From Pezizomycotina sp. ARF18 (Eukaryota > Ascomycota), in the NCBI GenBank assembly GCA_002224055.1, contig AZLU01000028.1:173262-237261 (forward strand): a stretch of 64,000 nt of DNA, in the 5' to 3' direction. This document shows, one piece after another, positions 34,755-45,540 of this stretch. The position numbers were made by a program, and so were the translations under genes. The notes beneath the pieces are model-generated. The model searched no databases, was not told the origin of the DNA, and saw only the letters and a list, made by a program, of their open reading frames with translations. Within the stretch, counting starts at the first letter, position 1. Each line of letters starts with the position of its first letter.

Positions 34755-35373
34755 TTACGCTCGGTGTGGGGGACGCGATAAAGGCTAAATGACCCGGGCT
34801 TTGGTCTACTATATTGGAGCGGATTAAGGTTGAATCGAAAGGGTTGGGGATCATCTACACATTAAATAGCTCCGCTATCAGCCCAGTAACCTTGTTTCGC
34901 GCACCCAGGCTTAATTATATACTTTGCGGAGTTCACGTTCTACAGATCTAGCTATTTTTTTCTAAGTTTGTTCAAAATGTGAGGAAATATCATTGCAAAT
35001 ATAATATATAGAGATAAGCAACAGGTAGTTTCTCCAGGCTATTGGAATTCCATTCGAATAGCAATTAACAGATGAGAGACCTTTAGCGCCCGTTTTATAG
35101 ACACTGTGACACTCGTGTAGTACGATTAAGTCGTCACGATTTATGTAGTATTGGGAAGGGATGTATCCTTGAATCTTAAAATGTTACATTTGTTCCAGTG
35201 GCTCACAAAAGCCACTGACACTCCTCCCAATGACTCGTTGCGAAAGAAGTTTCTAAATGGCGTTTACTACTACCGCAAAAATTAGCCTTAAGGTTCACTA
35301 TCTGGACCTCTTAAATAGCTGACCTATATCGTCGTCCAAACCTCCCTCACTCTCCCTCTGAGATGCCCCGCTC
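34755..35373. other. intergenic, nothing supported
   Basis: About 620 bp, AT-rich, no coding-like frame. Confidence 0.55.
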
Positions 35374-35755
35374 TTATCTGTTCGATCTCATCCCCCTTTT
35401 TCCGACCTGACCCAGGAGTCTGTGAATATTCAGAGCGATCGGGATCACCGACGCTACTAGAGAGAATGCGAAGAAAACAATCCAATAGCAACACCGGAAT
35501 CGAAGCGTCGTGATTTCGTCTTCTGTCAGTTTCCTATTGTTGAATTCGGTCTCGCTTGATATGTGTTTTAGGGAGTAGACTTGGATTTGGATGCCGAAGA
35601 TACAGCAGATGACGAAGAACAAAAACAGGTTGATGCTACAGGTTGATGCTGGCCCAGCACGAACTCCGCTGCTTGTCTAGCTTCAATTTTACGACATCGT
35701 ATTCGAGATCTTCGATCGTATGTAGGTAGTCCACGTTGAAGTCGGCGGCGGCCAT
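35374..35755 (-). CDS. small two-span membrane protein (13-bp duplication in the gene)
   Basis: From ATG 35755: MAAADFNVDYLHTIEDLEYD, VVKLKLDKQRSSCWAS, then a first membrane span (FLFFVICCIFGIQIQV), a loop with SSETEFNNRKLTEDEITTL, and a second span (YWIVFFAFSLVASVIPIAL) with a basic tail. The frame is interrupted only by an exact 13-bp tandem repeat at 35625-35650 (ACAGGTTGATGCT twice on the plus strand); counting the unit once gives a continuous frame. The layout matches the neighbours at 36172 and 36988: short polar N-terminus, span, polar loop, span, basic tail. No known family. Confidence 0.6.
35625..35650. repeat. exact 13-bp tandem duplication
   Basis: ACAGGTTGATGCT at 35625-35637 and again at 35638-35650, inside the two-span gene. 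Confidence 0.95.
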
Positions 35756-36171
35756 CGGGGTGATAAACTTTGGCAAAACGTGAAGGCTTCAGTAATAATT
35801 AATAGTATGCTTCAAGTAGATGCACGGTGTAAGCTGCGGGTATATATTTGGCTAATATATACTACAGTCATTAATTTGGTGTAGTATACTCTCATACTGA
35901 GGTCTAGACCAAGCCGTCTGCCAAGAAGCGGGAGAATGCTATAACTTAGTTTCAAGAAAGCGTACTATATGTAGTGGATGCGGAGTCCCCATGGTAGAGC
36001 TCGCCAATTTACTGGTAAGTTGCTAGCCGAAATTCTCCAGTGATCGACTCGACAACGTAGCCCTGCGGACGATGGTTTATTGCAGCTCCACAAGCTCTAG
36101 TAGTCTAAATACATCATTCTTTCGTTATCAACGTCTTCTATCCTCGCTAGTGATGGCACGTGACTAAATGG
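35756..36171. other. intergenic, nothing supported
   Basis: About 415 bp between two same-strand membrane-protein genes; no internal gene. Confidence 0.55.
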
Positions 36172-36621
36172 CTAAACTTGCAATACCCTTTCTCTGAGAT
36201 GCTTCCCCCGCTCTTTCCGCAGCTTCGATATCTTGTGTAAGTTCCTGCAAAAGGATAATAAGGAGTGTACGGCCAAGATCCCGAGCATGAGCATACAAAT
36301 ATCTGTTAACCATATGTCAGACCCAGTCGTTGAATTCGTAGACTCCTTTGTTGCGTCGTGAGATGATCCCTCCGTCTGGTGGCCCCTGGTATGTCTTTTG
36401 AGCTGTCCAACCTCTCGGTTCCGCAAAACGCCAAAAATGGTGAAAACGATGAATGACATGAGAAGACAGATATAATCACGGTCCGATTCGCTGTCAAGCT
36501 TCATTCTTTCGAGTTCGGAACAGACGTCCTCTAGCATGTGGCGGTCTTCAGCTCGAAAACTCTCGTAGGCTGAAGAGCACCCGGGTATGAGGTGAGCGGC
36601 AGCTTTCTCGCTCGCGTTCAT
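36172..36621 (-). CDS. small two-span membrane protein
   Basis: Intact 149-residue frame from ATG 36621. N-terminal acidic helix (EDRHMLEDVCSELERMKLDS), first span around residues 50-65 (YICLLMSFIVFTIFGVL), a polar loop of about 40 residues (basic RNREVGQLKRHTRGHQTEGS then Ser/Thr-rich), second span around 105-122 (TDICMLMLGILAVHSLLSF), and a basic tail (KISKLRKERGKHLRERVL). The basic tail suggests the C-terminus is cytosolic. Second of three such genes on this strand; spacing 0.4 kb each side. No known family. Confidence 0.65.
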   Translation of the reverse strand: MNASEKAAAHLIPGCSSAYESFRAEDRHMLEDVCSELERMKLDSESDRDYICLLMSFIVFTIFGVLRNREVGQLKRHTRGHQTEGSSHDATKESTNSTTGSDIWLTDICMLMLGILAVHSLLSFCRNLHKISKLRKERGKHLRERVLQV

Positions 36622-36987
36622 TTCGAATATTTCTTTCGATTGGATTCCGGCGTCTGGAGCTTAAAGGGTTGTACTCCTACTCCTACAATCGGGGAAGTTA
36701 TTTGGCTTGATCGTGGACCAAGAAAGCCAATTAGTCTCTTTCGATAGTTTATGATAATGTAATGGAGATATATTTAGAATCTCTGGTCATTTTTCTCTTT
36801 CTTATTTACTATCCCACTCAGGCCTGGACCTTTACTACGTAAAACAATGAGACATAGTACTCGCAGGCTGAAATTGGGAATTGATATTATGAGACATGTT
36901 CTCGCCATCGAGGAGAAATGGCGCTATAGGAGTAACGTAGAAGGCAGAACCTTCATCGTGCATAGTCCGAGCCCGGATAACGTATAG
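36622..36987. other. intergenic, nothing supported
   Basis: About 365 bp; presumed promoter of 36172 (minus) and 3' flank of 36988. Confidence 0.5.
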
Positions 36988-37371
36988 CTATCTATTCACA
37001 AATTCCCCTTGTTCAATCTCCCTCAGACGCTCGTTGGTCCTTCTATGGAGCGTGATCAGCTTATACGCTCCACCGATCACCAGAATTACTCCAAACGCCG
37101 TGAGCATTAGACAGAGGATAAGATCTCCAGCGTAGTTATTCTTCCACATAGCTGTATCTTTGCCATTTCGTTGTCGCCGGGATGAATCTCGATCTTTTGA
37201 TCGGTCATTCGCGTCGATGAGCTGGAAGCCGACAAGGCAAAAGAAGAACAGGACAGTACCGGTGTAAATGAGGTTCCAACAGATACTGAGTAGCCTTTCT
37301 TGCTTGATAGCTTGGATACTTTGTGCTTTGGATGTATTCGTCGCAGAGGTTTCTCGAGATGCCGCCGTCAT
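36988..37371 (-). CDS. small two-span membrane protein
   Basis: Intact 127-residue frame from ATG 37371. Ser/Thr/Ala-rich N-terminus, first span around residues 33-50 (LIYTGTVLFFFCLVGFQLI), a charged loop (DANDRSKDRDSSRRQRNGKD), second span around 82-102 (LILCLMLTAFGVILVIGGAY) and a charged tail (LITLHRRTNERLREIEQGEF). An overlapping frame continues upstream to about 37510 (WLKHRRPVRTLVWTFYILKR), so the true N-terminus may be longer if a length error lies near 37370. Shares its plan with the two genes downstream. Confidence 0.63.
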   Translation of the reverse strand: MTAASRETSATNTSKAQSIQAIKQERLLSICWNLIYTGTVLFFFCLVGFQLIDANDRSKDRDSSRRQRNGKDTAMWKNNYAGDLILCLMLTAFGVILVIGGAYKLITLHRRTNERLREIEQGEFVNR

Positions 37372-38016
37372 CTTGAGATGCAGTTAGGTCGTAGCGATGG
37401 CGTAGAGACTTCCTTCGTGATGACATGCGTTTCAAGATGTAAAAGGTCCAGACGAGTGTTCTGACGGGCCTTCGATGTTTCAACCACTCTCTCAAATCCT
37501 GCAATTTCAATGGTGTTCTAGACCGTCACAGCATAGCTTTTGTGTGGCATAGGCGGTGCCCTTTTTACACGTAACTTTATCGACTTAAACCCGGCTTCGG
37601 GTCCCCTAATATAAAAGTTGGTATCTTATGGTGTATCTGAGGTCTAAAACAGGCCGGGAAAGGCCCCACGACCACTATACTACGGCAGATTAAGCAGAGT
37701 TTCTTCCTGTTCGGGTATTACTAGATCGTATATTCATTATCAAATTGCAAGGCAAATCAAGACAGCCGAATAGAAGCGTGACCAGCTCCTAGACCAGATC
37801 GAAACCCATAGGGTATTTACATGAGTGAGAATGAACAAGACCCTCATAATGATGAACAAACCCAGCCAATATCACGCATCGGCGCTTGCGCCTAATAACT
37901 TCAAGTACTTGGCGCTCTTTATGGGTGTTTTCATTAGCGTATCGCCCCGTTCACAAAACTTTAGGAAGGGATCCTCCTTCATCCTCCGCTCTACCCTTCT
38001 TCTTTTACAGTGTCTC
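37372..38016. other. intergenic, nothing firm
   Basis: Apart from the possible N-terminal extension of the 36988 gene (up to 37510), no coding frame is supported. Confidence 0.5.
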
Positions 38017-39572
38017 TCAGTATACTGAAGTCCTTAAAGTCGTTATCGAACGGACTAAAGATAGGCCGCTTCCTGCCTCCAGAATCCGGTATAATGAGGG
38101 CATCTCGTCGGTTTCTTTCCAAAGAACCGTGTCTCGAGGGCTGCTGAAGTACGTATCGTGATACATCAGCTCTGAAAACCGGATCGTTGTCAGATTTTCC
38201 AAAGATTGGCTAATGTAATTAAACGCGACACCAAAGTAATCTTCACCAAAACCTGGCTCCATTATCGAAGAAGCCTGTATAAACGTCTCTACTTGGTGTA
38301 GTTCGAGGTGAACCAGAGTGGACGAAACATGCGTCAGAAAGCAGTCGCAAAACCACTTCACCCTGATAACCATCTCCGACAGCACCACTTTGGAAAGATT
38401 CGCAAACGAGAAGTTCTTGCTAATGTCGGGAAGATTCATCCAGCAACCCTTCGCGGCAAAACTGATGCTCTCTGGCCGATATATCAAGCGCGTCATGTAC
38501 GACCTCTCCGAATACTCCGAAGACGAGTGCTCCCACCTGCTGCTGGACTTATTCACCTCGTCGATGAGGTAAGAGAACTCCACGTTGCGTACCTGCGGAA
38601 ACATCTCGAACTCGCCGCCTTCCCTATGAACCGTCTCCACCTGCCGCCTGTGCAGTTGCAACGGATAATCGTGGAAATACTTCTCCGCATCGTCGATAAA
38701 ATTGCTCGGCGGGACAATAAAGTAATTCGGCGCGTCGAATTCCTCCGTCGTGAACTTCAACCTCCTCGCATTCCGAAGGCTACAATTACCAAAAGTATTC
38801 CTGCCTCCGAAGCTTATATCCTGCGTCGCGATCGAGGAACAAGTGTAATAAAAGAACAATGACATCGTCTTACAGAAGTACTCCTCGATCGCTTCGAAAT
38901 TATCGCCATCGTACCGCACGCGAACGTCTAACGTCGTGATGAGGTCACCGCCGTGTGGTAAAAGCTCTAAGAATTCAAGCGCTTTGGTGACGAACCGCAG
39001 GCCGGCGTCGGACATGGCTTTCCGGAGAAGCGGGGCGTCCGCGTTACATTGATAAAATCCCCGGTCCGACCGTGCGCGTCTACCCATCCTGTTCTCTTCT
39101 GGAATGCCCGAGGGACGATAATTTCCGGCGTAAATATTAGTCCCTTTATATGTTTTGTTATATCCGCGATATGACCCGGGCGGACACCTCTGGGGGACTG
39201 GCCCTCTTCGGTCGCGCGGGCTTGCGGCGAATCGGCGTGTGAGGGGACGAAACAGTCGCACGAAGGGGCGGACTCGGGGGAGATCTCCCGCAGGAAACAC
39301 AGCCGTGTTACAACATCGTGCGGATCGCGGCCGAGCGAGAGGGAATGGTTTGAAAGAGTACGGGAGTAGCGATATCGTTAAACATGGAGTCTGTCAGCCG
39401 GAGGTTCTTCAAAGCTTGGCGTTCATCTTCGACGTCCTTGTCGAGATGACTCACGATCTGGAGCAGAAAACACGTTAGCGCTGGGCGAGGGTACAATAGA
39501 CGAGGAAGGGAATGGAAAGGGGAGACCTACTTCTCGGAATATCTCATGAGGAATGTGAAACGGAATCATCAT
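38017..39572 (-). CDS. F-box protein with leucine-rich-like body
   Basis: Exon 1 from ATG 39572 reads MMIPFHIPHEIFRE; an intron fits 39458-39530; exon 2 continues IVSHLDKDVEDERQALKNLR, LTDSMFNDIATPVLFQTI, completing an F-box. The large downstream frame (to 38017) has repeated strand-loop motifs typical of F-box/LRR-like fungal proteins: LRFVTKALEFLELLPHGGDL, NVEFSYLIDEVN, NLSKVVLSEMVIRVKWFCD, STLVHLELHQVETFI, NLTTIRFSELMYHDTYF. The join between 39308 and the long frame (about 39080-39300) is unclear; an intron or length error probably lies there. Likely an SCF substrate adaptor; target unknown. The intron right after the E of the F-box is shared with the family at 44-63 kb. Confidence 0.7.
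39458..39530 (-). other. intron within the F-box
   Basis: On the minus strand, donor GTAGGT and acceptor CTCCAG, 73 bp. Splicing joins HEIFRE to IVSHLD, a standard F-box turn. Confidence 0.75.
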
Positions 39573-40651
39573 CGGACGATGTTACGGCGAAAGGCGCTAG
39601 AGGGTGTAAACGTCGCACGTTCGAGTATGCGATGGTTAACTGGATGATGATGACTTTCGTAGGTTACGTTGGGTAAGATTGTTGACGCAGACTTTTTTTT
39701 AATGGGAATTATCGCGACGACTCGTCTTACGGGATCCGCAGGATCTGATTGGAAATATCTGCGGCTGATGGCTACAGGACTGCCAAGCTACTAATGCAAT
39801 TAAATCCATATTCTTATAACCCTATACAGCGACCATAGGACGATACAAATATTATATTGCTGTAAGCGTCTCAAGGTGTTGTTTCAGATTCGCAGGCCAT
39901 TCATAGTGCTAATAGAGCTTCTGGAGACTCACTGGGGGACGCTGGATCGTCACAGCGAAAGATGAATGAACTGAGAACTTAGTAATGCCAATCATGCCAG
40001 CCCATGTAGGCAATGATGTATCCCTTTGTGGACCCAAAATACTTCGTTATTACTCAGGAAGTCGCCAACAGTGTCTGGGATTGGTGAGACTGGATTTACA
40101 GACAGTGGCTGGCAGTTGACGTGAGTAAACACCTATGACATAATAGGCTCAGATATTAATGGGGTTACAAATATCAACGAATATAAAACCAGTGACGGAA
40201 GAACTGATTAATACCCGGCTGCCAGCCTATATGTTGTAATACTTCATCAAGAGAGTTCTTTGGGAGCAGTATCGTAAGGGCAGATATAAAGCAAAATCAA
40301 TTTTGACTGTGGATATAACTTTGCTTTGAAGATTAAATATTCTTATAATGGCGCTGTTACTGGTGGGATATCGTTTAAAACTAATAAGGTTGGTAGATGA
40401 TTAACATTTAAACATCGTTGAAAAACATCGTTGAAACAGCGCGGTTTTTGGAAGTATAGGGATACCAAGACACCGCGAAAGTCTCGACTAAAGCATGATT
40501 AAGAGCAAAGTTGCAGGGACGAGCACAAGTAATAGACTGTCTTTCCCTTAGTGATAAGAACATTTCTACTGCTATAGGATGCCTAGAAAAGACTTTGAAT
40601 GCACGGGAAATCTAGCTGAAGGATCAGAAAATCACACCAATCCCGAAAGAA
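39573..40651. other. intergenic, nothing supported
   Basis: About 1.08 kb, no gene. Contains an exact 13-bp tandem duplication at 40410-40435. Confidence 0.55.
40410..40435. repeat. exact 13-bp tandem duplication
   Basis: AAACATCGTTGAA at 40410-40422 and 40423-40435. Confidence 0.93.
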
Positions 40652-41926
40652 ATGAAAACCGTCAACTGGTTGCTATCCACCCTTCTCGGCTACACGATCC
40701 TCGTATCGTTGCCGCTTGCAACCTTCGCAGAAGATCCATGGCAGAGCAAGAAACAGCCAGAGGAGCGTAGACCGGATAAAGGGGGGCGCCAACTTGGATA
40801 TCAAGGAACTTCTGCCGCGACTGACGAAGGCCGTCGAAATAACAAGAAAATGGCGACCTGCTGAACAAATAGCGCCAAAGGATTTCCCCGAAAAGGTCAA
40901 GAGTTTAAGGACGACTGCTTAGAGCTCTTTCACATCTTTCAGTTCTTCCGAAATCTCCCTGCTAATATAAAAGAGAACGGGCCCGGTTGGGTCATTAACG
41001 AGCGTCAAATCGAAGCCGCCAGGCTCGCATACGGCTTGAGAGTAAAGAGGCCAAAATGGAAGACGAGATCGAAATGGCTTCCAGGCTCGAGGCCACTCTC
41101 CTAGCGGCCATGAAAAGAGTAAAGGACATGGAAAGGAACTCGTCTCAGCGGTTGATCTCGCATTTCCCCAAGCTTTCCGCCATCCTGACAATCTTATCGC
41201 GCCCGTGATGATGGCCTGGACTGTCCACGTAAGCCTGTTCGGTATACTTTCCGGTTGGACCCTGATACGGTTTCCGTTGACGTCAACCCAGAATTAATAC
41301 GCCTGCTGGAAAACCCACGGTACCAACCGCGAGTGGATCAGATGGCTGTCCGCTCAGATAAAATAAATAGCAAGAGTGATCATTTCGACAACTTTCGATT
41401 TATGCGCACCCTCAGGCGTCAGGACTTGATCGACGGCCTTGATAGGGCGTACGCGCACGCCCTGATTAGCCGATTCACCGCCGCATTACGCAGCGCTATG
41501 GTGCTCGAGGACGAGAGAGCGAAGGCTAAAGGCCTCATCCCGCTCATAAAGGACAGCAAGGCCGCTACTCAAGCGTTGCAAAATTGGGCCTACGAGCCTG
41601 AACCGGGAACCAATTCAGACTCAGCAGATTTTCCGCTGCAACGGATGCTTAAGTCCTATAATCCCAAGCTCCCCCCGCGCGAGAAAGAACACTTAATACC
41701 CGATTTGCTGTACGTTGCACTCAAAGGTTATGAGGCTTGGAACGGCATCGACCCAGACGGTTTTAGCGCTGGCATCGTGGCTCATATGCGATGGGAGGCG
41801 TGCTTCCAAGCGGCCAGTAGAGCCAGGGCAAACCTCAAAAACCACGACTTCAAGACTACCAAGGCGGCCACCACTGACCTTTTTGGGAGGCTATTGGCAA
41901 GGTGGAAGTGTCCAATTAAAACGTAA
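40652..41926 (+). CDS. unrecognised secreted protein
   Basis: From ATG 40652 a clear signal peptide (hydrophobic core LSTLLGYTILVSLPLATFA) precedes a mature protein of roughly 400 residues. Legible stretches in order: NLDIKELLPRLTKAVEITRK; CLELFHIFQFFRNLPANIKE; EAKMEDEIEMASRLEATLL; HFPKLSAILTIL; RLDPDTVSVDVNPELIRLLE; FMRTLRRQDLIDGLDRAYAH; LISRFTAALRSAMVLEDERA; DLLYVALKGYEAWNGIDPDG; ARANLKNHDFKTTKAATTD; ending ARWKCPIKT. Mostly helical, few cysteines, no membrane span. About four single-base length changes (near 40785, 40911, 41037, 41200) interrupt the first third; the last 220 residues are one open frame. No domain recognised; a secreted enzyme or surface/effector-type protein are both possible. 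Confidence 0.6.
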
Positions 41927-43132
41927 AATCCTGCTGGGAGGCATTGAGACGACAGGCCCAGTAGAGGCTTGACAGTAGCGGTTTCAACTTTCTGTATCGT
42001 CTCCTATAGGTTTGGTATGGGTATGTAATTGCGACCGATATCGTCAATATAGATTATCGCGGCACTTATCCAGAGAAAGGTTATAGAGGCTATGATCGGA
42101 GTTGAATATCGAGAGCTAGCATAATATTTAATCGAAACTCGCCAAAAGAAATATACCATCTGTACATTATCGAGATCCCATAGACACTTATTAAATAGTG
42201 GACAATTACTTCAATATTCACTTGTATATTCTCAAAGGACCAAGATCTAACCCTAATGTTTTTCGCTCCGCGATTCGAATATTTTTATATTCCATATAAT
42301 ATCGTGGTTTTTGCTACAGGAGAGGCCGTTTACTTTCATATGTACTAGACACGCCCATAGTATACGGAACTACAGAGCCTTCTGTCGAGGTTCCCTAGCA
42401 GGTGAGAACGGTAAGATGATCAGTGGCGATTTCATCTTGTCAGCTATTGATTATATCGATGATATTGGAAATCTTTCCTTGTTATAAATTATCATGTTTT
42501 AAGGATAACCGTTCAGTATAGTACCGACAGTATACTTATATATGAGTTCTGTACAGAGTTATTCCCTAGTATTATCTTTATCCAAACTTGGGCGAACTTC
42601 CGAGTCGTCACCAGCCGGTGGGCACACCTAATAGCATCCCTCTTATCGCTCTCAGTTCAAACCCCTTTTACATCCTCCATCTCAGGCATTATACTTAATT
42701 TATATCTGATGATCGCTAACACCGGCATCCTAAACCCGGAGCAATGTAGACGTCGTAGATTTCTAGAACAAATCACAGGTATTCGCTCAACCTTGAGGCA
42801 GCCTTCGGCGGACTTCCGCGATACTGAGTCAAGACGACCCCTCGACTTGCAAGGTCCAAAGTTCAAACCCCCGGCGCTAGTCCAAAACAGACGCGCCCTT
42901 TATGAGGACGATACCTGCCGAAATTAAGATTACGCCTTTCGTATTTCCGGAACTGGATCAGAGACAAAAAAATAAAATAAAATAAAAAAATAAAATAAAA
43001 TAAAATAAAACGGAGGGTCAGTTTAAATTAAATTGCGCAGTCTCCCCCTCCATCGATCAACAAATTTCTTCCCTTCTTCGTTGATACTCTGTTCAGCATT
43101 ATCGCCACGTAGCCAGCTATCGCGAAACAATC
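41927..43132. other. intergenic, nothing supported
   Basis: About 1.2 kb. Short opposed frames near 42657-42927 lack motifs. An AAAAT microsatellite at 42965-43010 precedes a C/T-rich leader for the gene at 43133. Confidence 0.55.
42965..43010. repeat. (AAAAT)n microsatellite
   Basis: About nine near-perfect AAAAT units, about 125 bp upstream of ATG 43133. Confidence 0.85.
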
Positions 43133-43976
43133 ATGTCTTCAAAACTTCTGTTCCTCTTCGTCGCCCTCAGTAGTTCCGCTTTCGCGGCAAGCAGCGACGA
43201 CTACTTAAACTCCGTGTGCTCGCCAGAATCATTCTCCGGCTCCGTTATTCCCCTTGTATCTCCGTCGAGACGATCGAATCCGAATGCAAGCCTAAGGGAT
43301 CCTCTAAGGACGATTTCCTCCAATCCGCCCAGTGCATCTGCGGTAAAGGTTCGACGTACTTCGTCGACTGGTTAGGTTGCCGGAAATGTCTGGAGGTCCA
43401 CGGCGCGTTCAGTCCTCAGCAGTACAACGCCTACGTCCTTCAAGCCTCCGCAGCCAGCAGCACAATGTGCCAGGGTACCCCAACTGCCGACATTGCCGGT
43501 GTCTTCGCCAGTGCGCAGGTTCAGGAACGCCGACCGGCGCGACGACAACGAAAGATAGTTTCCCCAGTCAGTCCGCCGTCAGTTTGTATTATACGCCAGT
43601 CGGAAAGCAGGGACCCGCATCCGGTTCAGGTAAGTCTCCAAACTGTCTGTTCTTGACTCTCCCACCTATACATATGTAACACTAATATACTATATCCTTT
43701 TTTCAACAGGCGGTTCAGCGACGACAGCCACTGGCAGCTCAGGGCTCGAACCTACCGCATCTGGATCTGGATCAGCGACCGAGACTTCCGGACCAAGTCC
43801 GAGCGAATCTGGAACCGGAAACTCTGGCAGCTCGGGCACAAAGACTACTGGAGGAGCGGCACCACCGGAACCGCTGCCAGCCCCAGCGCATCCACGAAGA
43901 ACGCGGCAGACAAGACTGGTCACATTTCTACGCTCGGCTTACGATCATCGCGATTGTCGCCGTCGCGTTTGTCTAA
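43133..43976 (+). CDS. secreted Cys-rich protein, probably GPI-anchored
   Basis: Signal peptide MSSKLLFLFVALSSSAFAAS, then a Cys-containing domain (SVCSPE; SVETIESECKPKGSSKDDFL; QCICGKGSTYFVDWLGCRKC; AASSTMCQGTPTADIAGVFA), a short block SFPSQSAVSLYYTPVGKQGP, an intron at 43630-43709, a Ser/Gly/Thr-rich linker, and a hydrophobic end TIIAIVAVAFV with stop at 43974. The Cys domain, Ser/Thr stalk and hydrophobic tail are the usual layout of fungal GPI-anchored wall proteins; the YYT-GKQGP-like block recurs in a common but uncharacterised fungal family. The frame shifts several times (near 43230, 43520, 43860, 43945). Gene-body GC is high. Confidence 0.75.
43630..43709 (+). other. intron in the GPI-type gene
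   Basis: GTAAGT donor, CACTAATA branch region, pyrimidine tract and CAACAG acceptor, 80 bp; splicing joins SGSG to GGSATT in phase. Confidence 0.8.
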
Positions 43977-44623
43977 ATCAGGGTTCGATACCTTAGGAGT
44001 TTTATGGAGTTTATCTCTCAATCTTGTAATCACGGTGCGATGTATTTTCCGAAAGATAATGTTCAAAAAGAAACGTGTAATGGAGGCTAAAGTAATTAAA
44101 AGAGACATCACGAAGCATCAGTGAACGAAGCAACTTATAGAATTAGACAGCAGGTCTAAAAAGGAGTGCGTGAGTAATATGAAAACCAGGTGAAGGCGAC
44201 ACTAGCAGCTTCGTCTTTAAGCCATAAGCGCCTACCGGCAGTCAGTTCTTACGAGGGAGTGCGGATTCCTCCTTCTCACACCGTGCCGCTTGGTGACATG
44301 GACATCCGCAAACGTAGCCTCCGAGGCGTAAAATGGCAGGAGATGGAGCCCATTCCGCTGTTGAGCGAAGAACAAATCTCTAAATCAGAATACCGGCGGA
44401 ACACCTTAGTAAACTTGACTTTGTATTAAGACGCCTAATTTTCGCCGTCTTCCATACATGACAGAGCTTGAGTGATTCTCCAGCGTCCAGTGGGATGATT
44501 GCGATTACCCAGTGCTATTCTTTATTCCACAAGCGCAGGAGCGGCAGTTGTCCCTTTGCACATACCGACCCTAATATCCCTCCTTTCCTCCACTTTTATA
44601 TCACAAACAGATAGGGTTCCCGC
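43977..44623. other. spacer, nothing firm
   Basis: A plus frame at 44190-44429 (RIPPSHTVPLGDMDIRKRSL) looks faintly protein-like but has no start context, partner or family. Confidence 0.45.
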
Positions 44624-45540
44624 CTAGCCCTTCGACTGTCTTCTTAAACTCCTCCAAGAACGAACCCCAAAAAGCAGGCTCCCCTTGGCGGTCCGACAAT
44701 CCCAACTCCGAAACCTCCCGCCGACGGTACTAACCCGAACGCGCAAGTCGCTTATCTGCTGTAAAAGCTCCATAGGTTCTTTGGTGCTGCCGTTTCGCTC
44801 TGTGAGGTATTTCTCCCAATTCACATATGTTTTGGGATACTGCGAGAATTCGATGTTGATTGTTTGCTCGACCCGACCGTCCACTCCGACAGCTGTGCTA
44901 CGCGGATGAGATTGTCCGTTTTCAATGTCGGGCTTTTCAAATTCGCGAGATGATTATTCTCATTCCATGATGTTGAATATAAAGGATCATGTTCATTGTC
45001 CTGAGGAATGGCCATTGTGTACAGCTACAGTCTCGTTGTCGGGTTCTGCGCAGGTCCACGCCACGATCTCTATGCTACTGAGCAGCCGACCGATTGTATT
45101 GATGAAAGAAGTTGCTCCGAGGAAGAACTCCAGAGCGTTCTCCCGAATAGTATTTTCGAGGTCGGGCTCGGTTTGAGGAGCGTTTGGGCATAAGACATGG
45201 GAGTCGAAGACTATAGTCGTGAAGCATGCCTTCCAAAGCTCGTTCTTGGATGTTTTGAAAGATTCCATTCGGGATAAGCCGTCGGCAATAGATCTCGTTA
45301 CATTGAATTTGAGACCACGGCGGCGGCTGAGTATCGAGGTGAACACGTGGTTTAGTCGAGCGCATGTTTGACGAAGGCTCAGGATTGACTTCAAACCGGA
45401 CCGTCCTCATCCTCAAGGTCAACGTGTATTAGGATCTAGTAAACTCTCATTTAGTACCGCTCGTAGTGAACGCGAGAACATGAAGTTGGATATTGGCTAA
45501 CCTCGATGTAAACCTCGAGAGGAAGGCTGGCAAACATCAT
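44624..45540 (-). CDS. F-box-type family member 1
   Basis: From ATG 45540: MMFASLPLEVYIE, then an intron starting GTTAGC, then VDLEDEDGPV and SILSLRQTCARLNHVFTSIL. This completes an F-box. The body has the family boxes: NELWKACFTTIVFDSHVL and EFFLGATSFINTIGRLLSSI. Downstream frames carry NIEFSQYPKTYVNWEKYLTE and MELLQQISDLRVRVSTVGG, ending near 44624. Several length changes interrupt it (for example a missing T near 45395). F-box proteins recruit targets to SCF ubiquitin ligases; target unknown. Relatives lie at 46484, 56413, 58018, 59622 and 61402. Confidence 0.62.
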
